The notes beneath the pieces are model-generated. The model saw only the letters and a list, made by a program, of their open reading frames with translations, was not told the DNA's origin and ran no database searches. Source: Nipponacmea schrenckii (lineage: Eukaryota; Mollusca; Gastropoda; Lottiidae). From it: DNA of 64,000 nucleotides. Both the position numbers and the translations under genes were made by a program. Shown here piece by piece: positions 1 to 12,990 of this stretch; position 1 is the stretch's first letter; each line of letters begins with the position of its first letter. The stretch is from NCBI GenBank assembly GCA_030562195.1, contig JAUJPP010000012.1, positions 9,982,001-10,046,000 of the forward strand, written 5' to 3'.

Positions 1-45
1 GTGAATTGTAGACTGTAGAGTGAGTACAAGAAAAATGTGAACAGA

Positions 46-51
46 CACACA

Positions 52-97
<46 letters not shown>

Positions 98-110
98 GAC
101 AGACAGGGGT
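46..110. repeat. CA and AGAC microsatellite
   Basis: A run of CA/AC dinucleotides of about 45 bases passes into four AGAC tetramers. It directly abuts the hairpin repeat at 119-148, and the same kind of hairpin at 5705 is also followed by a GTCTG-type sequence. The microsatellite is therefore probably the tail of that dispersed repeat family, read on the minus strand. Confidence 0.9.
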
Positions 111-118
111 GATCACAA

Positions 119-148
119 TATACGACCAAAATACATTTTGGGCGTATA
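119..148 (-). repeat. TATACG...CGTATA hairpin of a dispersed repeat
   Basis: The 30 bases form a near-perfect hairpin, TATACGACC paired with GGGCGTATA around a short AT-rich centre. It is followed on the minus strand by TTGTGATCACCCC and a TGTC-rich run. A related hairpin with the same right-hand neighbour occurs in opposite orientation at 5705-5734. Confidence 0.6.
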
Positions 149-3100
149 AAAAGCTAATATTTTTTAACAATTAACAGTGGTCAACAGTTTATTTACAGGC
201 TGTATCTTTTGATATTTAAATCAAACTCAAAAAGGGTGAAGAAAGTGAAGTTAACAATGGTTCATAGATGGACATTTTTGAAAAAGTTCTGTATAAATAA
301 ATATGACAGATACTGTTTTTAAACAAGGATTGCTCTCTTTTAGATTTAGTTTTTTATATACTATTTTACAGATTTACTTTTAAAGATTATCAGATATTTC
401 TCTTAATTCTTATTAACTTTGGATGTTTTATATCTCAGAAAATTGTTTTCTGTTACGGTGAAAGAAATCTGACAATAGGTACGATCCTACTAACATAGAA
501 TCATGGCATATCCAAATATATCTAAAATGATATATTATAATTAAGATAAGGTTTATATAATCGAGATAAGATTATCATTAGCTCTTATTATGAAAATACA
601 GGATAAAATATCAAAGTCAGACTGGGCTTGAGAATATAGATATTAAAACATATTAGATTGATGTGACCAGAGTAATTGTGTTGAGTCTTGTACACAAATC
701 TAATTCAAATGTGAGTCTTATCTTTAGTATTCCAAGGTATCATATCATAATTAGATATAGATTTAAGTTCAGAATGTTTTGTCTTTTGCTGAATGAACCT
801 AAAAAATAAATTAAGTTTTATATATTGATGCCATGTAATGTTTTATAATGTTCAAAGAATAATCACAAGATTTGGAGGATATTATGTCACCCTTTAAACT
901 TTGGAATGTGGAACATTGTTATTGGTATTGAACTGTAAAACTGGACTGCACTTTGTTGTTTATGACCACATGAGAGACACTCATAAGGTGAAATATAATT
1001 TGAAGAAAAGAACAAGATGTCAATGATGTTTACTTATTTGGGCCCTATTATTATACTACTGCAATGTAACCTCCTTTACTTAAGTAATGGAGTTCTAATT
1101 TTCTTGATTTTTCCTATAATTTTACTGTGTTTTAAGAATACAAAACCAACATACAATGCGCTGGCCTTTATTTTTCTTGTTTACCTGCAGTAAAAATACT
1201 AATAGATGAGTTCTGGTCTATAAAGATATTGATATTTAGTCTTTACAGGTATTCAATAATAGTATTCTATACCTAAGTAATTGGGAAAGTAATTAGTATG
1301 AAAGGTAATGTGTTATTTCTAACAGTACACCTACCATTCTCACTTTCTACTATTACTGAGACTAATCAGTAATCATAATATACCTTACACCTGGTATACC
1401 TCTATAATTTACATTACTAGAGGTGTGCACCTAGTCTTTTCAATACAGTTGAGATAAAAAAGTTTCAATATTCATTTACCTTGTTGATGAACTAAAAACT
1501 GGCTTAAGTCTCATTCCTTCATAATTTCAAATCCAGAAAAAAATACTGTCATTTTGTCTGTATGCTAGTCTAAACTAGATCTGAAATGAAGTAGCATGGA
1601 ACAACACAATAAAAAAGGAAACAGAAGCCTATAAATGGCATAAATAAACACATACATAAGCCGACATGACATCTTCCATATTGACCACATTTTACATAAA
1701 TATACTGATGTGTCATGTCATGTTGTTTTGAGTCGAGTCTGGTGTGAAGACCTTAAGAGTATATTCAAGCTGTTACTGTTATAATATCAATATTAATTGC
1801 TTAAAAGAATGCAAAAAAATTTTAGAACATTGTCACCTTACCTCAATACTGATCATAGAAAAACCAGGTGAGAATTTTACATCTGAAATATCCAAAAGTT
1901 AGCTAAAGAGATTCAATCATCTAGGAAAAAAAATATTAAGATTATATTTGATGTGTATCTACTTATTAAAATAAATTGTCAAGATATAAAAATAAACTTG
2001 GCTATGAATATCATAGTATGACATTCAATTCCTCTCATACAAAATTCTATCATACAGATATAGCTACTGTGCTCAAGTATGAATGATCTTTAAAATGGAA
2101 GTAAGTTAGCGTACATTATTAAATGGAATATCTGTGGAATTATCTTTCATTAAAAAGCAATCTCGAGAAAATCAGCAGATTCTTTAAGCCACTGATGAAT
2201 AAAACATCAAATGATAAAATCAATTTATTGTTTGGATTAAAAGCCTGGTTTGAATGATGCACATCTCTTTTGTTTTTAAAACAGATGTTTAAAAAAGTAA
2301 ATTAAAGAGAAGTTATACTAGTTTTTACATCATAAAAAAAAGCTACATGATGCATATGTCATGCACAAAGAGTAATTGTATATAAGTTCAAGGCGCCTCA
2401 CATCTTGTGGTTTGGTATCTTTGACAGTTTTTGTAAACTGTTCTCCAATGTTTTTATTAATGCAAAACACTGAATAATCCTAAATGTTTTTTATAACTTT
2501 TATGTGATATGGTTGGAGCTTCAAGAAGTCTCATTGCAATCTTGCATGTTTTAATGACATACATTTTCTGGATTTCATCTACTTTTAGCCAATGTTTTAC
2601 ATCTTACATGTATGAATCCTGAAGGAAGATGGCCATCTAAAAAAAAACTTTGATAAGAAAACTGGAAAACCTCTTCTAGTTGGCTATGAACCTGTGCATT
2701 AACTTACTGAAACCCCAATATGTTCATTGGTGCTTGGGTAGTATATGGTCTTAATAGCAACATATATGATATTTTTTAAATGATTCCTAATGTTTCTATA
2801 AATGGGAACTATATATAATGTCTTAAAATATGGGATAGTCTAAATTTTCTCATTTTTACGCTGGCTAAAGGATGTAAGGAATGTTTATTATGAAGTTTGG
2901 TACTAATTGAAGTCAGGAAGTCCAGTAATGTAAGAAACATCTGTTGTTAGTAATAGTCAATATTATTATGTTTAAATGGTCGCTTCATTAAATTGTTTTC
3001 ATATTTTTTTTTTCTTAAAATCTTTTTGAATGAAGACATCACAATACAAACATTACAGGAGTTCGGTTATTTGACAGGCTATCAAGTTATTTCCAGATGG

Positions 3101-5689
3101 CGTTTACCTATTAGAAATATTACGATACCTGCTATTCACATAGTCAGTTTCATCTGGTGATATTTAAGTGAAAGTTTTTGTCCAACTTCACATTGCACCA
3201 TCTGAGTCTGAGAAATATCATCAACCGAACGTGGAATGTCAGAATTATTATTGAAGATCAAAATAGCTTTCTCAAATTGCTTTCCTAAATTGCTTTCTCA
3301 AGTTGCTTCAATTGACAAGTGACCACAGAGTATCATACAGGTCATTCAGATTTTTTTTTGACTAAGCAAATTTGTCTCGGGGTAAAAATCACTCTGATCA
3401 TTTCACTGCAAAGCTTTGATAGAGCCAATTGATTCTTTCAACATGGTACAAGGAGTACCAAGAGATCTACAAATTTAGGGGTCCTACAGAGTTTTAAAGG
3501 TTGTAAACTAGGGTACAAGACAGCTATTTAAAAATATAAATCATAATAATATAACTAGTTTTATATAGTGAAGCTTATTCAAATGATAACAATTTATGTT
3601 TACCTTATTATGAAACTATAAATATATACAGAAAATGAATGGCGCTATTGATTCAATGATCTATGTCTTTCATCATTATCTTATCATACTTCTAACTTGC
3701 ATTTCATATATGATGTATCAAATACTTAACGTTAGTGAAATTCAAATAGTTTTGAGAATTTTCTCGAAAAGGATTAATCTTTGGAATGTTTTCTTTCTGG
3801 TAAATGTACAAGGTAGGTGCTTTAATGCTACTATTGTCAGTATCAAAACTTTGTTATGTTGTGGATATTAAATTAGTAGACATGAAATATTGTGTTTGGA
3901 ATTGAATAAGAAGCTCTATTTGTAAAAACTAGAGGTGTTTTTTTATGTGCAGGACAGACTGTCTTAAGGCCGAAAAATTCTGGCAAGTTAATTTCTGTTT
4001 TGTATAAACATATCAACTTAATAATAATTGTGGTAATGAGATTGTGAAACAAACTTGTGTCTTTGGAAACTCTCTACTTATTTTACGTTCTTGTTTTTTT
4101 TCACTGTCAAATTCTGATTTTTTTTATTTTAGAATTCAGATCATTTATACTTGGTTTATCCAATTTTTATTTGTATTTTTTGAAAAAAATCTATATTAAC
4201 ATCCTTGAGGGTTTGCACCATATCATTTGTGATCTACATGCAAGATTTGCATATTATGCAAAATAGCAGCTTTGCTTCCATGGACATTCTTGGACCTGTC
4301 CCTCCTCTTATCTTAAGGTGGCAGCAGAGTCCCCTGAAATAGATCAAAAAGACAAAATAGGACTCTCTGCCACTTTACATGAAAATGCCATTGAATTTGG
4401 GTGTATCCCTGCTTTATCATAGCTCATTGAAATATATTCTGTAATTATGATAAAAAATTACTGGAGAAACAAGTTGATAGATGTGTAGACATGATCATCC
4501 ATAATTTAGGTAACTTTATCAGTTCTTTTATAATTATAATTACCTTTTATCCAACAACAGGTCTAATAGACTTGATAACAGACCAATTAACCTTGTCTAC
4601 CAGCAGTAGTCTATATACTTAAATTAATGTTATCAAATCTTTTGATAAACAGACTAGCATTGGAATTCTTTGCCTGAAAGTTCAGTTATTATAGATGATC
4701 CTCGAAACAATGAATCACAGCATTTCATATCTTCAAGGTATTGTAGTCTGGAATTCAGGTCAGATTGTATTGTACACTAGCCAAAATAGCTAATCAAAGA
4801 CCTGTGCATAAATACTTAATTATATGACTTATTGGTTGCATGTGCATGATACATAAAGTGTCTAATGATGTCAAGGTATTAGATGGAGTTTATGATATAT
4901 TTTGAAGAGAGAAGCACAATAAAGTTATGAAGTATTATTAAATTGAATTACAACGATATACAAATACCATTGAGAATTAACTATACAGTAATGAACACAA
5001 TGTTGATAGGTGAGCACAATCATCAAAAAAACATTCCAGTGTGTAAGTTCTGCTGGACCTACCATGACTTAAGCTCTCTTCTTCTTTTTTGTCTTCAAAA
5101 ATTTATTTCTAATGATAGGCTTGTTTATTTCAATTTTTGGAAAATGGCAATTCAACACAATCCACAGCCTTCAGTATAAAGTACTATTTTATTTCACATA
5201 TATTTATTTATATTAGTAGATTTATCTTATTATGACACCTAATATTGACTGCATATTTCTTCTTTAAGGAGCTCTCTTTTATGAATATAGGAAAATTAAA
5301 AAAAGAATAAGTATTTTGCTCCTACATGAATGTTATTTTTTTTTTGTATTTAACCAAGTTGGTTACATTGACCCATTACAAAAGTTCATTTTAAAGAATA
5401 CCCTCATGATTCAAGCGGAGGGAATGATAAACTTGAAGGAGAACTCCACTTTAAGAACAAGATTAAATTATTTGATGGTTTCAAATTAACTTGAAGTGTT
5501 TGATCAATTTGAGAAGAGAAAGGCCAATTCTTGGACTAGAAAGATGCTAGCTATAACTCTTATACTACTCTAGTTCAATGAATTTACTTACATTTCTAAA
5601 TACACCTGAATGTAAATAAATGTAAATTTTAAATCTCCATTTTACCTGTTTCAATTTGGATTTTGTTTTGTAAATGCATGTGGCATTAA

Positions 5690-6180
5690 AGTGGGGACTC
5701 TTTTTATACGCCCACATGAAATGGGGGGCATATATTGTCGTCACCCACGGCCGGCCGTCTGTTAATATGAGTTCTTGCCCTTGTTCTTGAATGGCTCGTA
5801 AACACTCTACAATGTGCAATTCTTAATGGATTTTGATGAAACTTGGCTTGAGTATTTGTAATCACCCAAGGATGAACCATATTGAAATTCAGTAAAATCA
5901 AAAAAAATTAGTATCAGTCATTGTTCTTGTTTTTGACACACTTATTTTGACAAAACTTGCTGAAATTGTTTAATATCACCGACGTATGAACCCTATTGAA
6001 AATCAAAAATATCGAAAATACATTTGATATGAAGTATAGTCCTTGTTCTGTAAAATGCTTTCCATGTTTGCCTTGTAAACACTCTATAAGTCACAATTCT
6101 TGACCGATTTTGACGAAAATTGGCATGAGTATTTGTAATCACCTAAAGATGAATCCTGTTGAAAATAAAATAAATATTGC
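5690..6180 (+). repeat. Dispersed repeat with hairpin head and internal duplication
   Basis: It begins with the hairpin at 5705-5734 (TATACGCCC...GGGGCATATA) and a GC-rich patch (CCACGGCCGGCCGTC) that stands out from the AT-rich surroundings. The body contains a module of roughly 80 bases (TAAACACTCTA, GATTTTGA, GAGTATTTGTAATCACC) at about 5789-5870 and again, diverged, at about 6071-6150. Open frames in it are spurious. Confidence 0.55.
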
Positions 6181-6949
6181 TAATTAAATAATTATTGAAA
6201 ATAATTGAATAATCTGGTTTTAGAATTCAGAATAATTAATTTGAAGGGGAACTTAGCTTTAAGCTGGAGAGTAAGATTGAATTACAAGAGTGGGTTACAA
6301 TTTAAGAAGAAAGAAGACAATAACAAAAATATAGGGAATCCAACATTAAAATTGAGAATAGTTGATTTAAAGGGGAAGTTGACTTTAAGTTAAGAGTAAG
6401 ATTAAATTACTAGAGGGCTTCAGGTAATTTAACTTGAAGTGTGTAAACAATTTGGGAGGTGAAAGGTCATTACCTGGACTAGCTAGAGGCTAATAATAAC
6501 TCTAGTCAATAGATACTAGTATGTAATTCAAGGAGAATTATTTGTGTAAGGATATATTTCAAGTTGTTACATTTTACACAGGTTGGTAGAAAAAACAACT
6601 TTTATTTAATTTTTTGGTTTGGAATTGATTGCAGGTAATTAAGATTGATGTTCAAGATACTGACAAATCACTTTTACCTGTGATTTACCTGTTTATTTTA
6701 ATTCCAAGGTACAGATATGATTATATCACTATAATTGTGACATTTACTTCTTGTAAAAGGTAGTCAACTGATAGCAGGCAAAACTAGGTCTGTTGTATTC
6801 TGTCCTTCTGTTTATCCATGTTGATGAAATTGTATATAATACATCATGTAGTTAAAAACCATCTCACAAATAAAAGACTTTTTTTTTTTAGGACATCCTG
6901 TTCCTTATATTTTATGAAATGTCAAGCATATATAGGAGTAACCCTGGTC

Positions 6950-7430
6950 TGTTCGTCATTGATCTGTCAGACTGTCCACAATCGTATACACTCAAGGCTC
7001 AATTTGTGATGGATTTTTCACAGAATCTTAATGAAATGGTTTATTAGAACTCAAGGATAAACTCTATTGAAGACAAAAAAAAAATCTGAAAATATTTTAT
7101 CAGAAATTGCCATTATTCTTGAAAACATGTTTAATTTTTAGCTCATATCCACTTCAATAGACACATATCTTGGCAGATTTTGACGAAACTTGTTTAATAT
7201 CTAATGGTTTATTATCAGACAAAACTTTATTTACATGTTCATTATCACACAAAAAAGTTTTTAAAACGGACTGAAAGTTGAATAGTGATTGTTACTGAAC
7301 TAATAAAATACTTATTTCAAATCAAAGCTGGTAGTCTTATATTATCTTGCCTGGCAAGCTATCTGAATTTATTGGTATGTAAAAGGTAGGGAAATTTTGA
7401 TTAAACTTGTTTAATATCTCATAGTATTTT
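6950..7430 (+). repeat. Decayed copies of the same dispersed repeat
   Basis: Fragments such as GATTTTGACGAAACTTGTTTAATATC, quoted here only as scattered matches, resemble the body of the repeat at 5690-6180. The match is diffuse and the ends cannot be placed. Confidence 0.35.
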
Positions 7431-7923
7431 TTTGATATTATTCTGTTGACTTGCATGAAGTATTCACATAACATAATAATAGAAGTTTTCAGAGCATGAC
7501 GTATTGTATTTATCATTATATTATTTGATAACAACTGTGAGATTCTTTTTCTCTATGTAATATTTAAATTAACATATATTTCAACATAACATTGTAAGGC
7601 TTTTAATAGTGGATAAGGTATAAGGTAAGCCTAAAAGCATTAGAGTCTTTCCTACCTTGATGTGTAGTCAAAACTATCAGATTTTGCCATCTAAGCTTCC
7701 ATGATAACAGAGAACTAATACTTGCAAAAAAGTGTCATCTCAAATCTAACATGAAGGGATTTTAGTGATGTTTTCTGTTAAGTGGTCTATCCTATTTTGT
7801 TCCTCTGACCATCATCAACTGCTCTTCCAACCATCTGTTTCTAAAACTACAAGTAAGAATCTTAATTTGAATCAAACCTTTAGCTAAAGAGTAAACCAAG
7901 CCCCTAGAAAGTGGTAAACCTTA

Positions 7924-8216
7924 CTGGCTGGCGTACACCGACCTAACAACTGAAAGAAACTAGTCACAAGCAAGTTACTAGAGACTTAGAGTGTCTAGGG
8001 GTAACTGATCGGTTGCGAGTTTAGTCAATGTGCGACCCCTTATCACTCGCAGAACACAAGTAATCGCTCAGTTGCTGGCAGTTGCACATGTTCTACTTTT
8101 TTGTGACTGGTTACACCCAGTTGCTCTTGTCTTCTTCGATGTGCGCGTCCTTGCAACTAAACTCGCAACGGATGTGAGTGGTTTCTTTCAGTTGTAAGAT
8201 CATTGTACGCCAGGCT
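7924..8216. mobile_element. Short TIR element (MITE), possibly PIF/Harbinger-like
   Basis: The ends are inverted copies of each other over about 30 bases, sharing CTGGCGTACA, then ACAACTGAAAGAAAC. The element is 293 bp and noncoding. It is flanked by TTA at 7921-7923 and TTA at 8217-8219, which would fit the 3-bp TWA target duplication of PIF/Harbinger elements. The class assignment rests only on that short duplication. Confidence 0.6.
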
Positions 8217-11200
8217 TTAGTGATGTAATGAAATACATCCATGATTAAAGAGCAATGTGTTGTAACAAAACATGTTTTCTACGTCACCAAATATCAATTG
8301 GGTACAAAATAAGGAAAAGAATTAAGTTTAAGTGTGATGTCCCATCTCATTCCTGTACCCCTACATTTGTTTCTTCCAGTTTGCATGTGTTGATGATCTG
8401 GGATAAAGACATGTCAAATAATTTCAATAATCTATATGTAATATTTATATTTGCCTTTAGTCATGCATTGAGTATTGTGCCGTGAGTGTTTATTCATTTA
8501 TTAACTTGTATACATGATGACACTATCCGATTGAGATTTCAATTTGGATTTGTTATAGTATAGTAATATTCACTACACCTGTATTAATAAAAAAAAAGTA
8601 ATTTAGTAAGTGTGTCTGCTACATTCCAGTGTGGTTTTGAGGTCAAATATAATAGAAATATTATAATAGAAGGTATTCAGACTATACAAAACTGTAAACA
8701 GCTCTCTACAATTAAAGTCAAAAATAGTGTAAGAGTAAGCATTGAAATCAATTTCTTTTTGAAATATCCAAGCAGGTAAGAGTACATATTTTTCAACAAA
8801 TCTGAAATTATGAGTATAAGATTAATTTTGGGTGTAACAGACATTGTGGTCTAAATTGAAACAATCATTTAAGTCAACTAAATATTCTGATGAAAAATTA
8901 AAGTGTGTTTCATGAAAAATTATACAGTGGACATAAAATTTTTACAAATTTACAAGATTTTTGCTATGTTACAAAGGAGCAATTGTTGTTGAAAATTTCA
9001 GGTGGTTTTTATTTCTCTATGAAACCTATGATTTAACAGACAGAAAAGGGTGTTTCATGCATCTTAGTTGATATATAATCATGGCATATTATATAGGCAT
9101 GGCAGGTTTATCTTTTGCCATGGCATTGATTACGTATTTTCCTTATCCTACTGACTGTCACCATGACATGACCTGGCAGACCTTATTTTAACTAGTACAA
9201 TCCTATACAATACTGGAATTCTAAATTAATGTATGGTAAACTTTACACCCTGTCAAAAATTTACACTACCGGTATTCATGCAATACTGGTAGCCTATATA
9301 TTCTTTTGAAAGTATGAGTTGTAAAGTGTGGCATACACCTCAGAGGCTTACAATGCTTTTAATGCTGTAATGTATCCTTCTGTTTGTAATGATTGTAATT
9401 GTAGCCTTAGTGAATCTGTCAAGTGTAAACAAGTTGTAATCCATAGTCTTTTTCACCTGTCTATTATTTATAGTTAATAATGGGTATTTATTATCTTCTT
9501 AATTCCTACCTTACTCCTTACCTTTTCTTATTTTACATCAACATCAACGAGTTACATATAGGTAAAATTTGGGTGATAACTGATAAATCCAATGATAACA
9601 ATATTTGATTTTATTCTGGAAAGAGCAAAATACATATGTTGAGGACTGATCTTCCTCAAAATCAATAAAGGATTCTTTGCTTTGTTTCTGTTGTAAGTTG
9701 TGTGATTGAGGACTGGTGCTTAAATTTCTCTGGTAGGCCTGAAGGGAATTCATTGTCTAGTAGTATATTTCCTGTTTATGCCAGGCCAGGACAATGTTTA
9801 TATTCAATGTAAACATTCATAGTTAAAATAGGACAGGTTATTATTCGAAATGAACTTTTTATTAGATACAAACTATTAACCTTATTTAATATGTCAGACC
9901 ATTCCTTATGGCTGACACTTTCACATTCTTGATTTAATATGGTCCATCAGATTTTCTTAATTTCAAACAAAAGTTTGACCAAAAATATTCAGCATAGTTT
10001 TTATTTTGATTGCACAACACTTTCTGAAATGTGTATATCACATTTCAAATAATGACTTTGCTTAAATAAGAAATTAATATTGAAACTTGCTGTATCTCTG
10101 TCAGAGATATAGAGTTGGGTTATAAGATAGGTCTATAAGGAAACAAAAACGTATTAGGCTACTCAGATGCTTGCTTTTGACTTAACTTATGCACACACTC
10201 CTTGCTTCAAATTATTTCATGCCTGTTTTCACTCAAATCTTTAAAAGGGTTCTACTGTCAGCACTGCAATGTTCCATTGTGGTACTCTTTTATTCATGGA
10301 AACATAATATATACACCTACAGATTACATTACCTAGCATGCTGTCACTGATTCAGCTAACAGTACTTTTACAAAGTGGACTTAAATACTATGTTGTACTA
10401 GACCTCCTTTATTTACATAACTTTGAAAATAATGATTTAAATAATAGAGCCCACATGTTCACTCATACCTATTGTTATTATTTATGAATAAAACACATTG
10501 GGTTAGAGGTTATATAGACTAAAGCGATGACCTTTTCACTAGTCTATTTTCATTTTCTACATGGAGATCTCGAAGCAATTACCTTTTATTAACCCATGTC
10601 GTGCCAATCTTTTTGCCTTTTGATCTATAATTTCATTAACAGGTAGGTGTCTGAACTACCATGTCATATGTAACAACAACCTACTTGTCATATATTGTTT
10701 TAACAACCCAACAATAATGGTACCTTGTTGTAGTGCATCAAAATACTAGAAAAAGATTAGAAACTTAGATTACAATTCAATGACGTATCTATTATTGTCC
10801 TGGTATCTTCATTAACCTGATCCTGAAAAGAGAAGACTTTAAAAAACACATTCTATTCCATCTTATTTTGATTAATTTGCCTTTTTACATTTCACATTTA
10901 GTTATTTTTCCATAAAAATGGATCCAGTGCAAAAAAAAGTCATAATACTTCATTTCATATTAATGGAGATAATGTATTGATTAATGTTGGAAGTTTGTTA
11001 ATAAGACTGTTGATGTTACATCTTTATTTTATGATTGAATTGAATTAAAGATCTAAAAGCAAGTTAATAATTATTTAAAACATTCTGCATTGTTGATAAA
11101 ACTTTGTTTTCATATATTCTTTGTGAATTTAAGCTTGACAAAACAAATTAAAATTCATGTCATAATAACATGCATTGTTACACAAAAAGATGTGAACTTA

Positions 11201-12735
11201 ATGTATATTTATCATGAAACTATTTATAACTTTTGTATTTTATACGAGGACAATGGCACACCTGACTATGTTCCTTATTCATATCATTTTGTTATCTTAT
11301 CTGTAAGGTGGAGTGTACCTTCCTTACACGTGGATAATTTAAATTATTAAAATATTTAGGTGTATGCTTGTCACTTTTTTATGGGATTTTTAATACTATG
11401 GTTATATCAATGAATAGGTAGGACACCTTTTTTTTTACTTAAGTTTGGTATGAAGTAAGTTTTGAATATGTGTGTTTTGAAGATAGATGTCCTTAAAAGC
11501 AATGGCTAAGAATTAATAATACACCTGAAAGAGGATTTTTTTTCTTAATCCAGCATTGATATACAATAATGAATTGTTCCAACTAGTAAATGTTTTGAAA
11601 ATGTTTGTCCAATATGACCAAAAAGGTGTTGATTGTCGCAAATTATCAGGAACATTATCAATTGTCCGATGTGTTAGCATCGAAAAGTATGTGATCATAT
11701 GAATGGGAAAAGTGCCATGTTTTAGAGGCTGTGCATATGGATGATTTGTAGTATACTTTTATTCAGTGGACTTCTACAGAAGAGCAGAATCTTAACCTCC
11801 ATAAACCTAAACCTGACAAAAACTTTTTGGGAAGAATTCTGAAGTTAATGCAGAATAATCTCTAAAACGGAAAGAAACATTTCTCATTAACACTATTAAC
11901 TACTGAATATTTTGTTCTTTCAAAAGCATATGGCTCAAAGAGGATGGGGATTACACATGTGTCAGTGATTCAAATCTTTAGTGATATTGTAATGTTACCA
12001 TGGGAATATTGATTGTGACATCATTTTGATGTTATTATTACAAAATGGACTCAAATATGAAATTAAATGGACCTTGGTCAAAATAAGACTTTTAATCAAC
12101 TAACAGTCCAGGGATATATACATAATAACATTTATCTGAGAACTGTAAATATCATAAAATTAGGATTGTGACATGAGAAGTATTTGAATCTTTCATTCAT
12201 TAAAATGCATTTCAGCATCTTTTTAACCGTAGATACAATTTATTTGAAAAGTATATATAACAAACAGTAAAAGGGCTCAATGTCACTAAACAGCAACCTT
12301 GACAATCATGTGTTACTACCACTAGTTGTGTAAAAAATGTGAACTGTTCAAGTTAAACAATTATTGTTTTGTGCAAGTCATTACAGTTGATCTGTGTTGA
12401 ACTTGTTTCCAATGATCCAGATACCAGTACACATTTTACTTGAATCAAATATTCACTGAGTAACATTAACAATTAATCCAATGATCCAGTATTCTTTACA
12501 GTTGTGATTGATAACTAATCATCAGATTGTAGAGTAATCATTATTTGCCAACTGGTTGCATGACATTGTGAGTGGTTATCATCAGTTTTTTTAACTGACT
12601 TCCAGATAAGTGGTCTTACTAATTCATGATATCAAGTGTTTGAAATATCAGTATTTATTATGGACTGGATTACAATGTGGCATAAATAGAAAAAAACTCT
12701 TGCCTCTTTCATTCATTCATACTTTCAGAATGAAT

Positions 12736-12990
12736 TATGGCTACCCAACAAGCTAATCGTCCACGCTTTGAAGTTACAACACTTGTTGTTATTGTGTGAT
12801 AACACTGCTAGACACAATTCAACTACTAAGTTGTCAAACGTCGAAATCCATTTAATGCATCCCAACACTGCAGTGCATATCCAACTAATGGATGCTGGTA
12901 TACATGTATTCAATGTTTATTGCATATCAATGGTGCTAAATCTGATGTGTCCCAATCACTACATTGTTACATGCAATTCTACAAAAAAGT
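12736..12990 (+). pseudogene. Pogo/Tigger-type DDE transposase fragment
   Basis: An open frame of about 85 codons contains LLLLCDNTARH followed by LSNVEIHLMHPNTA and LMDAGIHVF. This matches the order of the DDE core of pogo/Tigger transposases (hydrophobic run, D-N-x-x-x-H, then PPNTT...QPMDQG). Several consensus residues are changed: QPMDQG reads IQLMDAG. No helix-turn-helix region and no terminal repeats are seen around it, so it is a dead fragment. Confidence 0.6.
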
